Assembly: GCA_016839545.1 (NCBI GenBank) | Contig: JAEOUB010000186.1 | Location: 1 to 8,743 of the forward strand | Length of the DNA stretch: 8,743 bases | Source of the DNA: Candidatus Kariarchaeota archaeon | Lineage (GTDB): Archaea > Asgardarchaeota > Heimdallarchaeia > Heimdallarchaeales > Kariarchaeaceae | Reading direction: 5' to 3' | Part shown: piece by piece, positions 7,404-8,743 of the stretch | Layout: every line of letters begins with the position of its first letter | How positions within the stretch are numbered: position 1 is the stretch's first letter | Translations under genes and position numbers: made by a program | Notes under the pieces: generated by a model | The model's database searches: none | The model's input: only the letters and a program-made list of their open reading frames with translations | Told to the model about the DNA's origin: nothing

Positions 7404-8743
7404 TCAGGTTGAGATCATTTTTGAAATGGTAGAGAGTACGAGTTTCTCATTGATTGGCTTATGGAGAAATTCTACAGGGTTAGTCCCAAATTGTTCAAGA
7501 TTGAATTCTTCCAGAGAGTATCCACTTATGAAAATTGTTGGTATCACCAATTTCTGATCCTCAACCAGAGTCGAGTAGGTCTTATGACCTCCCCATCCAA
7601 TTTTATTAGTCAAATCCAGGATGAGCAGTTGGGGTGGACCGTTAGACCGGGAAAGTCTCTTAAGCAGATCTTCACCGGTAGCAAAGCACTCAACTCTCTG
7701 TCCGTGAAGCTCGAGGATATGCTGGAGTGTTCTCCTGATCTCTGGAACATCATCCATAACCCAGATATCCATGGGATCAATATCGGGGAGATCGGCGAGG
7801 TCAGACTCGTCAATTGAGTCGACTTTTGATATGGGTAATGTGATGATAAACTCTGCAAATTGATCCTCCATGGATTCTACTGTAATATTACCTCCATGCT
7901 CTGTGATAATTTGCTGACAGATTGAAAGGCCTAAACCAGAACCTGTGGCTTTCTTACTGAAGAATGGCTCAAATACCTTTGGAAGATCTTCTTCACTGAT
8001 ACCAGAACCGTTATCCAGTACTCGTATTTTCAGGTAGGCTTCATCCTGATCTACAACTCTTAACTCTATTATCTTCTCAGTTCTTCCTTCGAGGGCTTCT
8101 CGAGCATTGATGAAGAGATTGGTGAATACCTGTGAGAGCATGGTCTCATCTCCCTCTATGAACATATTCAGCGAATTATACTCATAGATCAGCTTGATAT
8201 CAGTACCTGTGAGCATGAACTTTCCAATTTGAGAGAGTAGGGTATCAAGATTGATCTGTTTTCGTTGCAAGAGAGTTGTACGGGAGAAACTTTGAAGTTG
8301 CTTTGTAAGGCCCTTTGACTGCTCGATGACACTCTGGACATTGGAGACAATGTCTGCAACATCGTCCCTACCCTCGTCTAGCATATTCTCTCTTACATAG
8401 AAGTCAAGAATGGAAATATTTCCCTGGATAATGCTGAGATAGTTGTTGAAATCGTGAGCAATCCCACCGGATAGCAGTGCAAATGCCTCAAGTCGTTCCT
8501 GCTGTATCTTGTCAAGGATGACCTGATTTCGGAGAGTAAGATCACGGGCAAGCATGAAATAGATAGGTTTCTTACCCATCTCTGCCTGTGACCAGAAATT
8601 GATCTCCATAGGGACAAGGTCCTCTGATGAGGAATAGAATTCCACCTCCTGGTATTCTTCGAGGTCAAGTGATCGATCGAGATTGATGGGAGTCTTGATG
8701 AATTTTGAAAAGGGATGACCTATGATATCAAATGGGACGTATC
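7404..8743 (-). CDS. PAS-histidine kinase-receiver hybrid signalling protein (N-terminally partial)
   Basis: The frame is open to the window edge and gives 445 visible residues. A GTG at 8645 lies inside the domain and is not the start, because the 32 codons above it continue the PAS domain (FDIIGHPFSKFI). Visible domains: PAS, C-terminal part (about 1-70, ending FMLARDLTLRNQ); histidine kinase with H-box GGIAHDFNN (phosphoacceptor His96), N-box NLFINAREAL (Asn212), G1 DNGSGI (243-248), F-box FEPFFSKKATG, and G2 GSGLGLS (267-273); then a receiver at about 320-445 with acidic pair Asp330/331, phosphoacceptor Asp376 in LLILDL, Ser406 and Lys428. It would autophosphorylate on His, relay to the receiver Asp, and sense through PAS. 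No membrane segment is visible, but the missing N terminus could hold one or more sensors. HDFNN-type H-boxes are typical of hybrid kinases common in bacteria and some archaea. No separate response regulator is adjacent. Confidence 0.92.
   Translation of the reverse strand, partial: YVPFDIIGHPFSKFIKTPINLDRSLDLEEYQEVEFYSSSEDLVPMEINFWSQAEMGKKPIYFMLARDLTLRNQVILDKIQQERLEAFALLSGGIAHDFNNYLSIIQGNISILDFYVRENMLDEGRDDVADIVSNVQSVIEQSKGLTKQLQSFSRTTLLQRKQINLDTLLSQIGKFMLTGTDIKLIYEYNSLNMFIEGDETMLSQVFTNLFINAREALEGRTEKIIELRVVDQDEAYLKIRVLDNGSGISEEDLPKVFEPFFSKKATGSGLGLSICQQIITEHGGNITVESMEDQFAEFIITLPISKVDSIDESDLADLPDIDPMDIWVMDDVPEIRRTLQHILELHGQRVECFATGEDLLKRLSRSNGPPQLLILDLTNKIGWGGHKTYSTLVEDQKLVIPTIFISGYSLEEFNLEQFGTNPVEFLHKPINEKLVLSTISKMIST

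Noticed and set aside
7404..8645. Histidine kinase starting at the GTG at 8645
   Set aside because: The frame continues upstream to the window edge and the extra residues complete more of the PAS domain, so the GTG is internal and the gene is partial.

Overview
The window reads as archaeal chromosome. The sign is a clean TATA-like box (CTTTAAATATA on the minus strand, about 7344-7354) centred about 25 bases before an ATG, the spacing of a leaderless archaeal promoter. A second box of the same type lies before the transporter gene, and no gene start has a strong bacterial Shine-Dalgarno at normal spacing. The composition is moderately AT-rich. A PfkA-type phosphofructokinase beside a PAS/histidine-kinase/receiver hybrid would suit an archaeon that acquired many bacterial-type genes, an Asgard lineage for example. 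That placement is inference, and no phylogenetic marker is present.

Layout, left to right: (1) 1-314, minus: N-terminal part of an EamA/DMT-type membrane transporter, cut by the window edge. (2) 315-421: divergent promoter region. (3) 422-1213, plus: unrecognised soluble protein of 263 residues. (4) 1214-2188, minus: PfkA-family 6-phosphofructokinase with the ATP-type signature but several changed substrate-site residues; its stop codon abuts the stop of gene 3. (5) 2189-2341: 153-base gap with a possible promoter for the kinase and a weak inverted repeat. (6) 2342-6889, minus: the main gene, a 1515-residue protein with an N-terminal RecB/Cas4-like nuclease, four cysteines placed as in AddB/Dna2 iron-sulfur nucleases, a large poorly recognisable middle and a complete C-terminal SF1B (Upf1/Dna2-like) helicase. 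(7) 6965-7324, minus: unrecognised acidic protein of 119 residues with its own TATA box. (8) 7404 to the window end, minus: PAS-histidine kinase-receiver hybrid, truncated at its N terminus by the edge.

Four consecutive genes (kinase, small protein, nuclease-helicase, PFK) share the minus strand, but gaps of 75-153 bases and separate promoter candidates argue against one tight operon. No shared pathway is evident. The most interesting object is the Dna2-like iron-sulfur nuclease-helicase, probably of the TM0106/RecB-like class. No mobile element, CRISPR array, tRNA or rRNA was seen.
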